From contig JAWZYU010000121.1 in the NCBI GenBank assembly GCA_038380435.1, positions 248,001 to 312,000 of the forward strand: a stretch of 64,000 nucleotides of DNA, in the 5' to 3' direction. A program made the translations under genes and the position numbers. A model generated the notes under the pieces. That model was given only the letters and a program-made list of their open reading frames with translations. It searched no databases and was not told the DNA's origin. Every line of letters begins with the position of its first letter. The stretch's first letter is position 1. Source of the stretch: Ryuthela nishihirai. Its lineage: Eukaryota > Arthropoda > Arachnida > Araneae > Heptathelidae. Of the stretch, positions 1 through 9,622 are shown one piece after another.

Positions 1-1845
1 ATCACATTTGTACACGCCAAGACATGTGAAAAAATTTTGCAGCATAAAGTCCCTATAACACATTTCGAGATTCACTTAAAACTCCTCTGGGCGTTTACAT
101 GCATTTTTCTGTGTAATTTCGCTGTCTGGGAAATTAGCCATCACTTTCTTCCTATAGTTTTTGACAGCCGTCTTTGTCTCGCTAGTTCGTATAGGGTTTA
201 GGTAAACCTTTTCAAAACCGTTAAGAAAGAAATCACAATGACAATAAAATCAGCTACACTATTTATTTAATAACTATTAGTACATATACAGCCCGAGCCA
301 CAGGAAAGTTCCATACAGCCAGGAATGATATCTAAACGATGTAACTCAACTTCTTTCACAAAAATGTTTAGCGATATCGGTGAATGTTTCTTACGTCTTC
401 TGGGAAATAGTCTACAACTGTTATAGCAAGGTACCAATGGCGAAGCTGACTTTACCCGCAATACAGTTCTTTGTGCATCCTGACACATTCTTAACTGAAG
501 GTTGCAGAGCCATAGTGGATATTAAATTCATTCACTTCGCATCGCTGAAACCTTTGCTTGATCCCTCAAGGCCTTTAGATGAGTTTGAAGGGTGAACTTA
601 TTTTAAAGTTTCAGCTAATTTCTAAAGTATTAGTATTTCTATTATTCAACATTCAAATTTCTAGAATTCTAAAAGTACAAAACCGACATTGTTTTAAATC
701 AAAATATTTCAGAGAAAAATTTATTTAACCAATTCCAGAAACTAGAATTTGATTATTGACATAAAATGATGATGTCACCATTTTTATCCCATTGGCCGTA
801 GCTAAAATTAATCGCTACCCATTTAAATACAAATAGAGTGTAATAAAAGTTTTAAATTCTAAACATTTATTACATTATATTTATGTTTAAATGGGTAGCA
901 ATTAATTTTAGATTATTCTCTAATATCTTTATATAATCATAAATTAATAATAACTGCAATTGATGTAATTTTTAACAATTCCCATCACTCGTACAAAGAA
1001 CGTATAAGGAAAAGAAATTCAGCTGTGACAAAGCGTAAGTGGCGACCTCAAGTGGTGTTTCGATTCGTATCGTGCATTTGTTTAAGCTGGGAAGCAAACA
1101 ATAAGGGGCAAAGAAATTATGCATCAAAAATTTATATTTTAAAAAAGGAAAAAAGTAACTGCACTTTGTATTTGAAAAAAATAATATCATGATTTTAATA
1201 AAAGTTTATTTTCTCCATTGGAATTATTTTTTGTTGAACCAACAATTATAAATTGAACGGATAGAGAAGATTTGAAATTAGCCTGAAGTTAATTTATAAA
1301 ATAAATTATTGCAATTAGAAGCTTTCTTGGTTGCATAGAAACTGGGACCAGAACTGATATTAATATACTCTGTAGGATACCAATAGGTAATTCTTACATA
1401 GGAAAAGCCAAGAGAATGGAAGTTGCTGGTAACATGTAATTACAAAAGCGTTCGTCCCCTGTAATGTTCGTTTCACCTCTACGCCAAATGCACGATACTC
1501 GATTTTACATTAATCTCTATGGTAGCATAATTTCTCCCTCTACATTCTTTGACTCGTAGAAGGCCAGATAAGAAATCCGAGGAAGAACATAGAATTCCAA
1601 TCACCTGTAGTTTTATGCATAATTAATAACTCTCCTTTTGTTGACGTCTGTCCAGGCTGGTGTATCAAGATTGTATTGCTTGAATCTGGGAACTGCAGAT
1701 TACGAGCCTGGCGCGTTACCGACACATCCCCTCATCCGATCAAATGAGGGATAATCATTAAAGAAAATGTCATTGACTCACCTGGAGCCACATGTGATTA
1801 TTTTCATACATAACTTGTTACGATCGATAGAAGACTAACAATTAT
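1..1845. other. AT-rich non-coding stretch
   Basis: No gene is supported here. Short open frames occur but have no recognisable motifs and sit in AT-rich sequence. The only structure I see is the 26-bp inverted repeat listed separately. Confidence 0.6.
802..911. repeat. Small inverted repeat (hairpin or MITE remnant)
   Basis: Positions 802-827 and 886-911 are inverted copies of a 26-bp sequence with one mismatch, containing the core CTACCCATTTAAA, separated by 58 bp. It could be a short non-autonomous DNA transposon or a simple hairpin. No target duplication was identified. Confidence 0.6.
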
Positions 1846-1917
1846 GGGGGTGGCTCAGTCGGTAGCGTGGCAGGCTCTTAATCTGTAGTTCCCAGGTTCG
1901 AGTCCCCAATGCGTCAG
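1846..1917 (+). mobile_element. SINE family A, tRNA-like head only
   Basis: The A box TGGCTCAGTCGG lies at 1851-1862 and the B box GGTTCGAGTCC at 1895-1905, the internal RNA polymerase III promoter of a tRNA-derived SINE. The SINE body is absent: the head runs straight into a fold-back repeat half-unit. This is a truncated SINE rather than a functional tRNA, because the same head is joined to a common body at many other places in the window. Confidence 0.75.
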
Positions 1918-1918
1918 A

Positions 1919-2003
1919 TTATTTCTTAAAAAATCGTTGCCAGATATTCTTTCTGAATTCTGTAGTCAACCATAGTGTACGGATATTTTTTTGAGCGACT
2001 GTA
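1919..2003 (-). repeat. Fold-back repeat, single half-unit
   Basis: This is one ~85-bp unit of the family also seen at 4456-4888, 46738-46853 and 49105-49486. It ends in the terminal motif GAGCGACTGTA. The ends resemble Tc1/mariner termini (ACAGTCGCTCAAAA in the other orientation). Confidence 0.7.
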
Positions 2004-2025
2004 AAACTGGTATCCATCAGGGCTA

Positions 2026-2366
2026 ATGGCAGAATTTAATCAACTCAGCGAGTTTGTACGAGGTCTATCCTGAGTCTTTCTAAAGCAGGATGTTCTACAC
2101 GACGAACTGCAGTTTATTTGGGAGGTGATGTGCGAGCAGTTCACTACTATTGGCAGAAAAGGATACAGGAAGTAGTTTTTACGTTATCGTTCAGGATCAG
2201 GTAATCCTTGAATGACTAGGGATAGAGATGATCGGTAGATTCGACAGATATCAGTACCACAACGACTGATGGAGCAGTCGATATCTGTCACTACCATTCA
2301 TCAATGCTGAACGAAACTGGTATGCGAGGGTGGCGCCCTCTTCTCTGCATACTACTCGCTAGAAGC
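2026..2366 (+). pseudogene. Tc1-like transposase fragment (5' part)
   Basis: The reading frame starts ATGGCAGAATTTAAT and resembles the N-terminal helix-turn-helix part of Tc1/mariner transposases. A basic RSGSG linker and a TRDRDDR stretch are visible, but the frame is broken by several stops and shifts. The DDE catalytic part is missing. It lies just after a fold-back half-unit whose ends look Tc1/mariner-like, so the two may belong to one decayed element. Assignment rests on motif memory only. Confidence 0.5.
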
Positions 2367-2377
2367 CAGAGTATATT

Positions 2378-2742
2378 GGGGCTAGGATGGCTCAGTCGGT
2401 AGCGTGCCATGTTCGTAATCTGCAGTTCCTAGGTTCGAGTCCCAGCTGGGTCAGCGTTGAGTTTTATCTCTGCAAAACTCCCTTCCCTGCCCGCGGTCAG
2501 TAGGGGACACTGATGGACTTGAAAAGGCCGCCGTCCGTCGGATGGGACGTTAAGCCGTGGCTCCGTGTGCGGGAGAGCCATACCCTATGCACGTTAAAGA
2601 ACACACTGGATGGCCTTGACGCGAGGCTAACAGCTGTTCCCAATGGGTTCCCTCCCCCAACCGTCTCTGAACCTTTGTGGTCCATGTGACCTAGCCATTT
2701 ACCCCATTTTATTCAAAAAAGTGCCGCTCATCCCAACCCATA
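2378..2742 (+). mobile_element. SINE family A, near full length
   Basis: The tRNA-derived head has the A box near 2388-2399 and the B box at 2432-2442. It is followed by the ~300-bp family body, including the CCGTCCGTCGGATGGGACGT segment and the ACGTTAAAGAACAC segment, and a tail ending in CCCAACCCA. Internal deletions relative to other copies lie in the ACAGCTGTTCC region. Confidence 0.85.
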
Positions 2743-3749
2743 CTTTGTATAGGGGAGCACCTCCTACCATTAAAAAATAGTATGAAGCATAATTATGTCA
2801 AGAAAGCAAATGAAAAGATCTATCATATTGACTCTTATTTTATCTAATTTTATAAGCATGCAATATTTCGTAACTTGAATAAAGATAATAAAATTCTCTC
2901 CTATCGAAGGTTTCGCCAGAAATTTGACAGACTTACCTTTCTGACTCAGTTTATCGCCCACCTCTGATATTTTGTGAAAAGCTAATTCTTCCGAAATCTC
3001 TCTGACATCCCAGGTCTCTCCTCTTGTTCAACCTCTAGACTTTAAAGAGCAAAAGGAAATTATTGAATGCGAAATCTTCGATCGAAATATTTGAAATTAA
3101 ATTTTTTTTCCTGTTTCACTTTTCATATTCATTTATTTATTGCACATTTCAAATAATAAAGGTATCTGTTTGTTACGTCTTTGTTTGGCTGATGCCATAT
3201 TACTTGAGTATTAATTCTACAAATCTCCAAAACTTTCTTATGATAAGCTCTAGTTCAACTCAATTAGAAAATTAAAATTATTTAATATTAATAACCAGAC
3301 AATTAATCTGATGTAAAACAGAATGTCCTAAACGTCTAATGCATAACTTCACAAGCTGGTAAATAGAGTGAATCAAAATAAAAAATGCGATATAATCATT
3401 GATCCGAAAAGTGATGTTTATCGAAGCCATGAAAAGGTTTGATCATTAGTTTCTTGTTACTATATTAACAAATAACACTGCGCAACAAATTTTCATAAAC
3501 GTGATGCCTCTGAGATAAAAGTAGCCATTTCTTAAAGATTCCCAGGTGCTGAACACGAATATGATAATGAAAATGCAAAATTTTTCTTATATCACTTAAT
3601 AGCATGATAATTCGTCGTTCTGTGAGTTTAAACCTTTATATTTAATGTTTTAAAGATTTGCTTATTTCCTTAGATATCTTTCTTGCCCATTTCGGGAACT
3701 ACTTCATTAAATCTTTGCAACTTTGAAATGGTCATTTAGTTAAGCCTAA
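2743..3749. other. AT-rich stretch without recognisable features
   Basis: No gene or repeat that I can name. Small open frames at 2770-2961 and 3063-3275 are hydrophobic, low-complexity translations of AT-rich DNA and are not supported. Confidence 0.5.
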
Positions 3750-4455
3750 CGTTGGGCAGCTCGGCGTGCCACTTGTCTCGTACTGACCCTTTCACGCGCA
3801 TGCGCATACGAAATTCAGTAAAGGGACTGCTTCAAGGACACCCACGCTGTAGTCAACTCTATATTCCTCAGCAACGGAAGACTTGTGTGCTATCTGTGGG
3901 AATGAAATTCTAGAGCTTACTGACAAACGATCAGATTCCATCAGATGTAAAGGTGCCTGTCGAAGCCAATTTCATTACTATTGTGCAAATAATACAGAAG
4001 ATAACTACCACAAATTTTCTGCGGAATGCAAATATAAAGAGCTGTATGAAATGTATGATTTCTGATGCTTACCTTGCCAGGTCGTACGATATCGAATATG
4101 CTGCGTCAGGTACTTTAACTTTCCCTGACTACCCCGGAGAAAGTTCTCAGCTCCGAACAAATGGCACGTGTAAAATCTTTAATGTACCATTCAGTTAAAC
4201 AAGCACTGAATGACTGCATGAGTGACCTGAAGAATAACATAGTGGAAGTTAACAAATCATTAGATTTTTCATCAGGAAAATATGATGAATTGCGAGATAA
4301 GGTTGAAAATGTGACTTAGCACTTGGTTCTCTACAGACATGAATATAAGAACTTATTAGCTAAGAATCAGAAAATTGGAAAATACGATCAAATATTTATC
4401 AGAAATGGTAAATGATTTGGAACAGGAAAGCAATGTGTGCAACTTAGAAATTCAA
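3750..4455 (+). pseudogene. LINE ORF1-like PHD-finger protein remnant
   Basis: The frame at about 3871-4065 encodes CAICG, then IRCKGAC, then FHYYC, then a further Cys, the spacing of a PHD-type zinc finger as found in ORF1 proteins of CR1/Jockey-group LINEs. Downstream, in shifted frames, comes a helical, coiled-coil-like region ending in LEQESNVCNLEIQG, which resembles the start of the RNA-binding part of such ORF1 proteins. The expected start codon position reads ACG, and there are several frameshifts. The fragment ends where the fold-back repeat begins at 4456, so the repeat probably inserted here. Confidence 0.55.
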
Positions 4456-4888
4456 GGTACAGTCCCTCAAATAAATATCCGAACACTATGATTGATTACA
4501 GAATTCAGAAAAAATACCTGGCAACGATTTTTTTTAGAAATTAGTGATCTGGCAACCTTTGTATAGAGTCGCTCAAAAAGTATCCGAAAATTATGGTTGA
4601 TTACGGAATTCAGAAAAGAATATCTGGCAACGATGTTTTTTAGATATTAAAGATCTGGCAACCTTCGTGTATGTTCGCTCAAATAAGTATCCAAACACTA
4701 TGGTTGATTACAGAATTCAGAAAAAATATCTCGTAAAGATTGTTTCAGAAATTAGTGATTTGGCAATCTTCGTGTACGTACACGAACGTTGCTAGATCAC
4801 TAATTTCTAAAAAAATCGTTGCCAGATATTTTTTCTGAATTCTGTAATCAACCATAGCGTTCGGAAATTTTTCTGAGCGACTGTATTT
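4456..4888. repeat. Fold-back repeat: three direct half-units plus one inverted
   Basis: Half-units start near 4456, 4567 and 4676 (ACAGTCCCTC, GAGTCGCTC, GTTCGCTC). Each contains ATCCGAACACTATG-like sequence, GAATTCAGAAAA, ATCTGGCAACGATT and AGAAATTAGTGATCTGGCAA. A fourth unit is inverted from about 4777 to 4888 and ends GAGCGACTGTA. The centre of symmetry is the palindrome GTGTACGTACAC. Ends and TA context fit a Tc1/mariner-type fold-back element. Confidence 0.75.
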
Positions 4889-5219
4889 ATCTGGAACTGA
4901 ACTGGTTAATGAGAGACAATCGCAACGTAAATGATTGAACAAACGACTGTGCCATCCTAGGATTCTGACTCGGACATCTGCAGAAGCAATGTCACTGCAA
5001 GCGAACGCGATACAACAGTGCAAAGAGACGGCGATATACATAGTGTTGATTGAGTTAGTAATACTGCTAAGGATAGTCGTTAGAGATGATCAATGTGAAT
5101 TTAGATTGGTCGTCTGTAATGACTTGAAGAACATTTATTCATTGCTATAGTGTATTCCAGAAAATCGTTAATTAAACCTATATATTAAATCAGTATCGGT
5201 ATCGCATTTTTAGTACTGA
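4889..5219. other. Unassigned stretch between repeats
   Basis: No gene supported. Open frames on both strands overlap here without recognisable motifs. Confidence 0.4.
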
Positions 5220-6300
5220 ACGAAGCTGTCTTGAGACAACATCATCACAGAATAATCCAATCACAGAGAACTACTTCAAACGATGAAAATTCTTTAACAA
5301 GACACTTACCCCGGTTAAGAAAACAACTGAAACTAAATGATCAATGACTTAAACCTTATTAACGATTTATTGGAACAAACAGTTTTAATGAATTAATGAT
5401 CTTGTCTTTACAAACAAAGAACACAAATTTACAGAATTCCGTTAGACAAATTACAACTCAAGCAACTGTATCAGTTCGCAAGCTGCAAATATCCATCCGC
5501 CTACAACTCCTAAACAGCACACAGGTCCGTAGACTAGGCATCGAATTAGTAGTATTCTACCATAAAAAGAATTCGTTACAAGAGTTTTCTTAAATTCATA
5601 AATAATGATTATAGATAAAAGTTTTTCTTTATCGACCTTTACCTCTCTGAAAAACAACTCTTTACTACAATTATAATAAAATCTTCTTCAAAATATCTGT
5701 ACGTTATTAAAGCATATTACAAGATTGTCTTTAGTTATAATATTTAAATGCGAATTTTAATAGTTTAAAGTCTATTTAAATCATTTTACTGCATTTTTTA
5801 CCTGTGCTGCAATTACTGAGCAAATATTATAGCTTTTGACACGTTTGAATCCTAATGCATGAATGTGGAGAAGAATATTTTCCATAACAAAATTAAAATG
5901 ATCGTTTTAATATTTGGAACAACAAACCACTTGAACACTTAATACCTAAAATACCTGTACAATGGCTTTAGTCTAATAGACCGGCATGGAATAAATATTA
6001 ATAACAGAATCTTACTATATATATGCAGCATATCTATGCATTACCGAAATATTCGAAGGAATTTGTGCAACAAATACCATTTAAGTAAAAAGAAATTCAG
6101 CCTCTTATAAAATGAAAAATCGCGATATAGTAATGACATGCATACACATTTTCTACAATTGAAGTTGGATCCATCTTATTACAGATATATAAGTGGCATA
6201 AATGTTTACAATCAGTTATTATTTCTGGGCACATTTTAAAACTTGCCTCATAATATCCTGCACTATATTGAAGTCGATGCAAGGCAATTCCAAGTGAATA
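5220..6300 (+). repeat. Interspersed ~1.1-kb repeat (family F), copy 1
   Basis: Segments here recur in inverse orientation at 62870-63990. The 5440-5580 part (AACAGCACACAGGTCCGTAG) matches 63540-63680, and the 6110-6250 part (TTTCTGGGCACATTTTAAAA) matches 62915-63030. A third, partial copy lies at 50340-50640. The family is unidentified and no coding capacity is evident. Confidence 0.6.
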
Positions 6301-6626
6301 TCTTCGGTAACTCCTCATATATTAGAGAAGTCTCCCCTATATATTAGTGTCCAAAGCACTTTTCATTTACTACTGGTGAGAATCCCATGGATATAGAAAA
6401 CAATCGTTTATGCTATTCCATTACAGTTTTTGTTTATGGATATCCCATAAACAAAAAAAGTTTATGTTTATGTTTACGTTTATGGATATCCCATGACACT
6501 GTTTTGGGAGGGGAAAAAGAAGGGGTGGTAAATGTTCTAGAGTGTGAATACACAACTTGTTGTGATGGGTCAAAATGTTGTAATTATATACTGGAACAGT
6601 CGTTTTAACACCCACATAAATTGAGA
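6301..6626. other. Pre-insertion flank of the Maverick element
   Basis: A short phrase GTTTATGGATATCCCAT is repeated at about 6433 and 6478. No gene. The stretch runs up to the target duplication of the Maverick. Confidence 0.5.
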
Positions 6627-6632
6627 AACAAT
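6627..6632. repeat. Left target-site duplication of the Maverick
   Basis: AACAAT directly abuts the element terminus AGTAGTAG. The right counterpart is CACAAT at 20063-20068, matching 5 of 6 bases. A 6-bp duplication is the established length for Maverick/Polinton integration. Confidence 0.7.
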
Positions 6633-6731
6633 AGTAGTAGATGGGCCACTTTGGGGGCAAATGACCTTTTGACCTTGAAGGTCACGCAGCAGTCAGATGA
6701 CCCCCAAAAGTCCCGTGATTTTGCCGTTCGT

Positions 6732-6990
6732 CCGCCATTTTGTATTCTGACGTCATATTCTCGAAAGGTTCCTCGATTTTCCCGCCATTTTGGATTCTGA
6801 CGGCACACTCTCGAAAAGTCCCTCGATTTTCCCGCCATTTTGTATACTGACGTCATATTCTCGAAAGGTCCCGTGATTTTTGCCGTTCGTCCACCATTTT
6901 GGACTCTGACGTAGTTACGTCATCCCCCTGATTGACCACGCCCCTCCAAAAGTCCCGTGATTTTTCCGCCATCTTGGATTCTTGCATAGT
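6732..6990. repeat. Subterminal ~50-bp tandem repeats, left arm
   Basis: Units begin CCGCCATTTT(G) and continue with TCTGACGTCATATTCTCGAAAGGT or TCTGACGGCACACTCTCGAAAAGT, then CCTCGATTTTC. Two alternating unit types make a 100-bp dimer. Three units lie at 6732-6881 and degenerate units follow to about 6990. CGTCA motifs recur. In linear protein-primed genomes such subterminal arrays may bind replication or packaging proteins, which is inference here. Confidence 0.8.
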
Positions 6991-7440
6991 TGAGTCATCA
7001 TCCCCTGGTTGACCCAAACCCATCGTGAAGCAACCGTCCCAAATATTTTTATTGCAGCGCCATCTAGTGTTTCTAGTGTTTAACTATATTTATAAAAAAA
7101 GTCTCCCACCGGTGGGTTCGATGAGTCATCCCGTTCATCAAAGTTTCTTTTGTGAAAACGGAGGATAACGATGATTCACAGGGACACGTTCCAACACGTC
7201 GACAGCCAACGTCTCGAATTACGTTGTCAGATATTGGATTGTTCGAAAACATACCCCTGGTGTCTAAACCACGTATTATATTTTAATCGTAATTTAAAAA
7301 TATCGGAATTTTACCAGATAGCTCCATCTAGCGTCAGATCTCGACCAATGGAAGGCTATGACAGGATGACGTCACAGGTTTAAGGTATAAGTATTACTGC
7401 TTGACAGCTGATAAGACATTAGTTGTTCAGTATCGTAACC
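6991..7440. other. Leader region upstream of the PC4-like gene
   Basis: No convincing gene. A 70-codon open frame at 7171-7383 is preserved in both arms, but the arms are near-identical, so preservation says nothing about selection. The region ends with promoter-like sequence at 7386-7431. Confidence 0.5.
7386..7431 (+). promoter_or_regulatory. Possible core promoter of the PC4-like gene
   Basis: TATAAGTATT lies at 7386-7395. Possible start sites are ACATTAG (A at 7418, 32 bp downstream) or the arthropod-type initiator TCAGT at 7427-7431. Which is used cannot be told from sequence. Confidence 0.4.
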
Positions 7441-8367
7441 ATGGCCTGTGTTAAGCGTTCCCTGACCGGTGGCGAACTTCCTGCGAAGCGACTTGCTCTT
7501 AGAGATGATGATCAGCATATGTTTCAGTTAGGCTCTGATTTGTTTGCGAATGTTTGTGAGTACAAGAACTATCCCAAAGTGCACATACGTCTGTTCAAGA
7601 GGTTTAGTGATAATTCGTTAAAACTGTATCCTACAAAAGACGGTGTGATGTTGTCTGAAGAACAGTGGCATGGACTGGTTTCTTATGTACCTACAATCGT
7701 CGAAGCATTCAAAGATATCGAATACGGCGAGTATGAACTGGACTCTACGGTTTGTTGCGTCGTGCTCAAGGGTAGACACGGGGTGCTCATTACAAAAACT
7801 ATTCCCCGTGACGGTGCTCCAATGTCTTCATCGATTCGTCTCAGCATCGAGCAGTGGGAGAGGCTAACAGATTCCTGTGACTCAATCACCTACAGTTTGA
7901 TGGCCATGAAGTTTGAAAATGGTAAATTTTCGAATGCCGTGTGGAATGCAGAATTAGCTGCAAACCTTTCTCGAAGAAGCCTATCTAATGATCAGCCCCA
8001 CGAGCAAGACAGCGGTGATTCAGTAAAGCTTATGGACTGTTTAAAGCAGACTTTGAATACAATCGTCAGAAAAGAACTTTTTACGATTCTACGTAAGAAC
8101 TGTATCGGGTGCGAAGTGGATCATCCGAGTCAACTACGTCATTCGTGCCTTACCCTAACCGATGAATCAATTGTTGACTATTTCACAGAAGCAGTAAGAA
8201 ACATTCATTTAACGGATATTGCTGAACGTTTTGTAGAAGAATCAGGTATTGAATTAAATCGACCAGCTAATATCTCATTTATGTCTGAATTGAACTTTCC
8301 AACGTTACTAAAAGAGCTGCACGACGAACTGGTACGTACATCTGAATACGTACTAACTAAATATTAA
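7441..8367 (+). CDS. Double PC4-like ssDNA-binding protein of the Maverick
   Basis: The product is 308 residues. I start it at the first ATG (7441, in the good context ACCATGG) rather than an upstream in-frame TTG. Residues about 27-90 and 98-142 each look like a PC4/p15 domain: several beta-strands rich in K/R, then the signature LSEEQWHGL (71-79) or LSIEQWERL (134-142). PC4 domains bind single-stranded DNA and act in transcription or replication. The C-terminal third has a Cys/His cluster (C221, C224, H228, H234, C236) that could bind zinc. In a self-replicating element this fits an ssDNA-binding or early regulatory role, which is inference. The frame is intact here and in the right arm. 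AATAAA follows at 8419. Confidence 0.75.
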   Translation: MACVKRSLTGGELPAKRLALRDDDQHMFQLGSDLFANVCEYKNYPKVHIRLFKRFSDNSLKLYPTKDGVMLSEEQWHGLVSYVPTIVEAFKDIEYGEYELDSTVCCVVLKGRHGVLITKTIPRDGAPMSSSIRLSIEQWERLTDSCDSITYSLMAMKFENGKFSNAVWNAELAANLSRRSLSNDQPHEQDSGDSVKLMDCLKQTLNTIVRKELFTILRKNCIGCEVDHPSQLRHSCLTLTDESIVDYFTEAVRNIHLTDIAERFVEESGIELNRPANISFMSELNFPTLLKELHDELVRTSEYVLTKY

Positions 8368-8417
8368 TGTGACCTTAATGTTATTCTATTGCAAAAATAA
8401 GTGTTAATTTTCCATGT

Positions 8418-8454
8418 TAATAAATATGAATGTCTCTCTGATATTTATGTCATT
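8418..8454 (+). promoter_or_regulatory. Poly(A) signal and possible integrase promoter
   Basis: AATAAA at 8419-8424 lies 52 bp after the PC4-like stop codon. The same AT stretch (TAATAAATA) is about 31 bp before TCATT at 8450-8454, an arthropod-type initiator, so it may double as the TATA box of the integrase gene. Confidence 0.4.
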
Positions 8455-8526
8455 GTGATTTCTTTCTTCGTGTAGTTAACATGAATTTTAAGGTTAGCAT
8501 TGAAAGTATTAATATCGTTTGCTGTA

Positions 8527-9588
8527 ATGAACGTTCTCAAGTCTCTGTATCAAGACCCAGCACAGCCCGCAAGTTATGCTGGGGTGGATGCTTTATATCG
8601 TGCTGTAAAAAAAAGGGACGGGAAACTGAAGAAGGCAAAAATAGCGGAATGGTTGAGGGGGAAGGAAGCTTACACTATTCACAAACCCGTGAAGCATCGG
8701 TTTCTCAAGAACAGAGTGATAGTGGGGTGTAAAGATGAACAATTTCAGGCAGATCTGGTAGATTTGTCATCTCTTAGTAAACATAATGACGACTACAAAT
8801 ATTTACTGACATGTATAGACGTGCTTTCGAAATACGCATGGGCAGTCCCTTTAAAACAGAAATCGGGGCAACTGATCACAAAAGCCTTTCAAAAAATATT
8901 TCACGAAAGAAAGCCTCAGAAATTACAAACAGATAAGGGGACAGAATTCACTAACCGAGTGTTTCAAAAGTATCTAAAAGCACAGGGGGTTGAATTTTTC
9001 ACTACTCATAACGAAATCAAAGCTAGCATAGTAGAACGATTCAATCGTACGTTAAAAACAAAAATGTGGAAATATTTCACAGAGAAAAATACGAATCGCT
9101 ACGTCGATGTGATAGACCAGCTATTGCACAGTTATAATCACACCTATCACCGTAGCATAAAAATGAAACCCGTTTTGGTATCACGTGAAAACGAGAGTCG
9201 CGTGTGGAAAACTCTGTATGACAATGTGTGGTGTCCGCAAAACCCCAATTATAAATTTCAGGTGGGGGATACCATACGCATTGTGAAATCTAAACTACAT
9301 TTTTCGAAAGGGTACGAGGCTAACTGGACAGAAGAAATCTTTGTCGTTGACAAACGACTACCCAGAACACCACCAGTCTACAGAATTAAGCATCTTATGG
9401 GAGACGTGATAAAAGGAACGTTTTACGAACAGGAATTACAAAAAATAAAGAAAAATCTTTATTATCCAGTGGAGAAAATAATTAAAAAGAGGCGTCGTAA
9501 AGGAAAAGTGGAATACTTCGTCAAATTCAAAGGATATCCAATCAAATTCAACACTTGGATACCTGCCCGTGATATGGCACCCCTATAA
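8527..9588 (+). CDS. Maverick integrase (DDE, chromodomain)
   Basis: The product is 353 residues from the first ATG; an in-frame TTG nine codons upstream is not a likely eukaryotic start. The retroviral-type core shows the first Asp in QADLVDL (D76), the second in QTDKGTEF (D136) and the Glu in SIVERFNRT (E170). A SH3-like DNA-binding region follows (YKFQVGDTIR), then a C-terminal chromodomain (YYPVEKII through KVEYFVKFKGYP to W at the end), residues about 312-350. Polinton integrases of this layout insert the element with a 6-bp duplication, as seen here. This copy is open throughout. The right-arm copy is frameshifted, so this is the only potentially active one. Confidence 0.92.
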   Translation: MNVLKSLYQDPAQPASYAGVDALYRAVKKRDGKLKKAKIAEWLRGKEAYTIHKPVKHRFLKNRVIVGCKDEQFQADLVDLSSLSKHNDDYKYLLTCIDVLSKYAWAVPLKQKSGQLITKAFQKIFHERKPQKLQTDKGTEFTNRVFQKYLKAQGVEFFTTHNEIKASIVERFNRTLKTKMWKYFTEKNTNRYVDVIDQLLHSYNHTYHRSIKMKPVLVSRENESRVWKTLYDNVWCPQNPNYKFQVGDTIRIVKSKLHFSKGYEANWTEEIFVVDKRLPRTPPVYRIKHLMGDVIKGTFYEQELQKIKKNLYYPVEKIIKKRRRKGKVEYFVKFKGYPIKFNTWIPARDMAPL

Positions 9589-9611
9589 ATAGAGAGGTAT
9601 CGAGAATCATT
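9584..9611 (+). promoter_or_regulatory. TATA box and initiator of the capsid gene cluster
   Basis: TATAAAT at 9584-9590 overlaps the integrase stop codon (TAA at 9586-9588). The initiator TCATT at 9607-9611 puts the start A at 9609, 25 bp downstream and 14 bp before the minor capsid ATG. The same module is present in the right arm. Confidence 0.7.
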
Positions 9612-9622
9612 CAATATAAATT

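Noticed and set aside
7171..7383. 70-codon Maverick leader gene, present in both arms
   Set aside because: No motif and no promoter. Conservation between arms only reflects their recent copying.
8481..8732. 83-codon frame overlapping the integrase start
   Set aside because: Out of frame with the integrase and with no recognisable content; the integrase frame explains the sequence.
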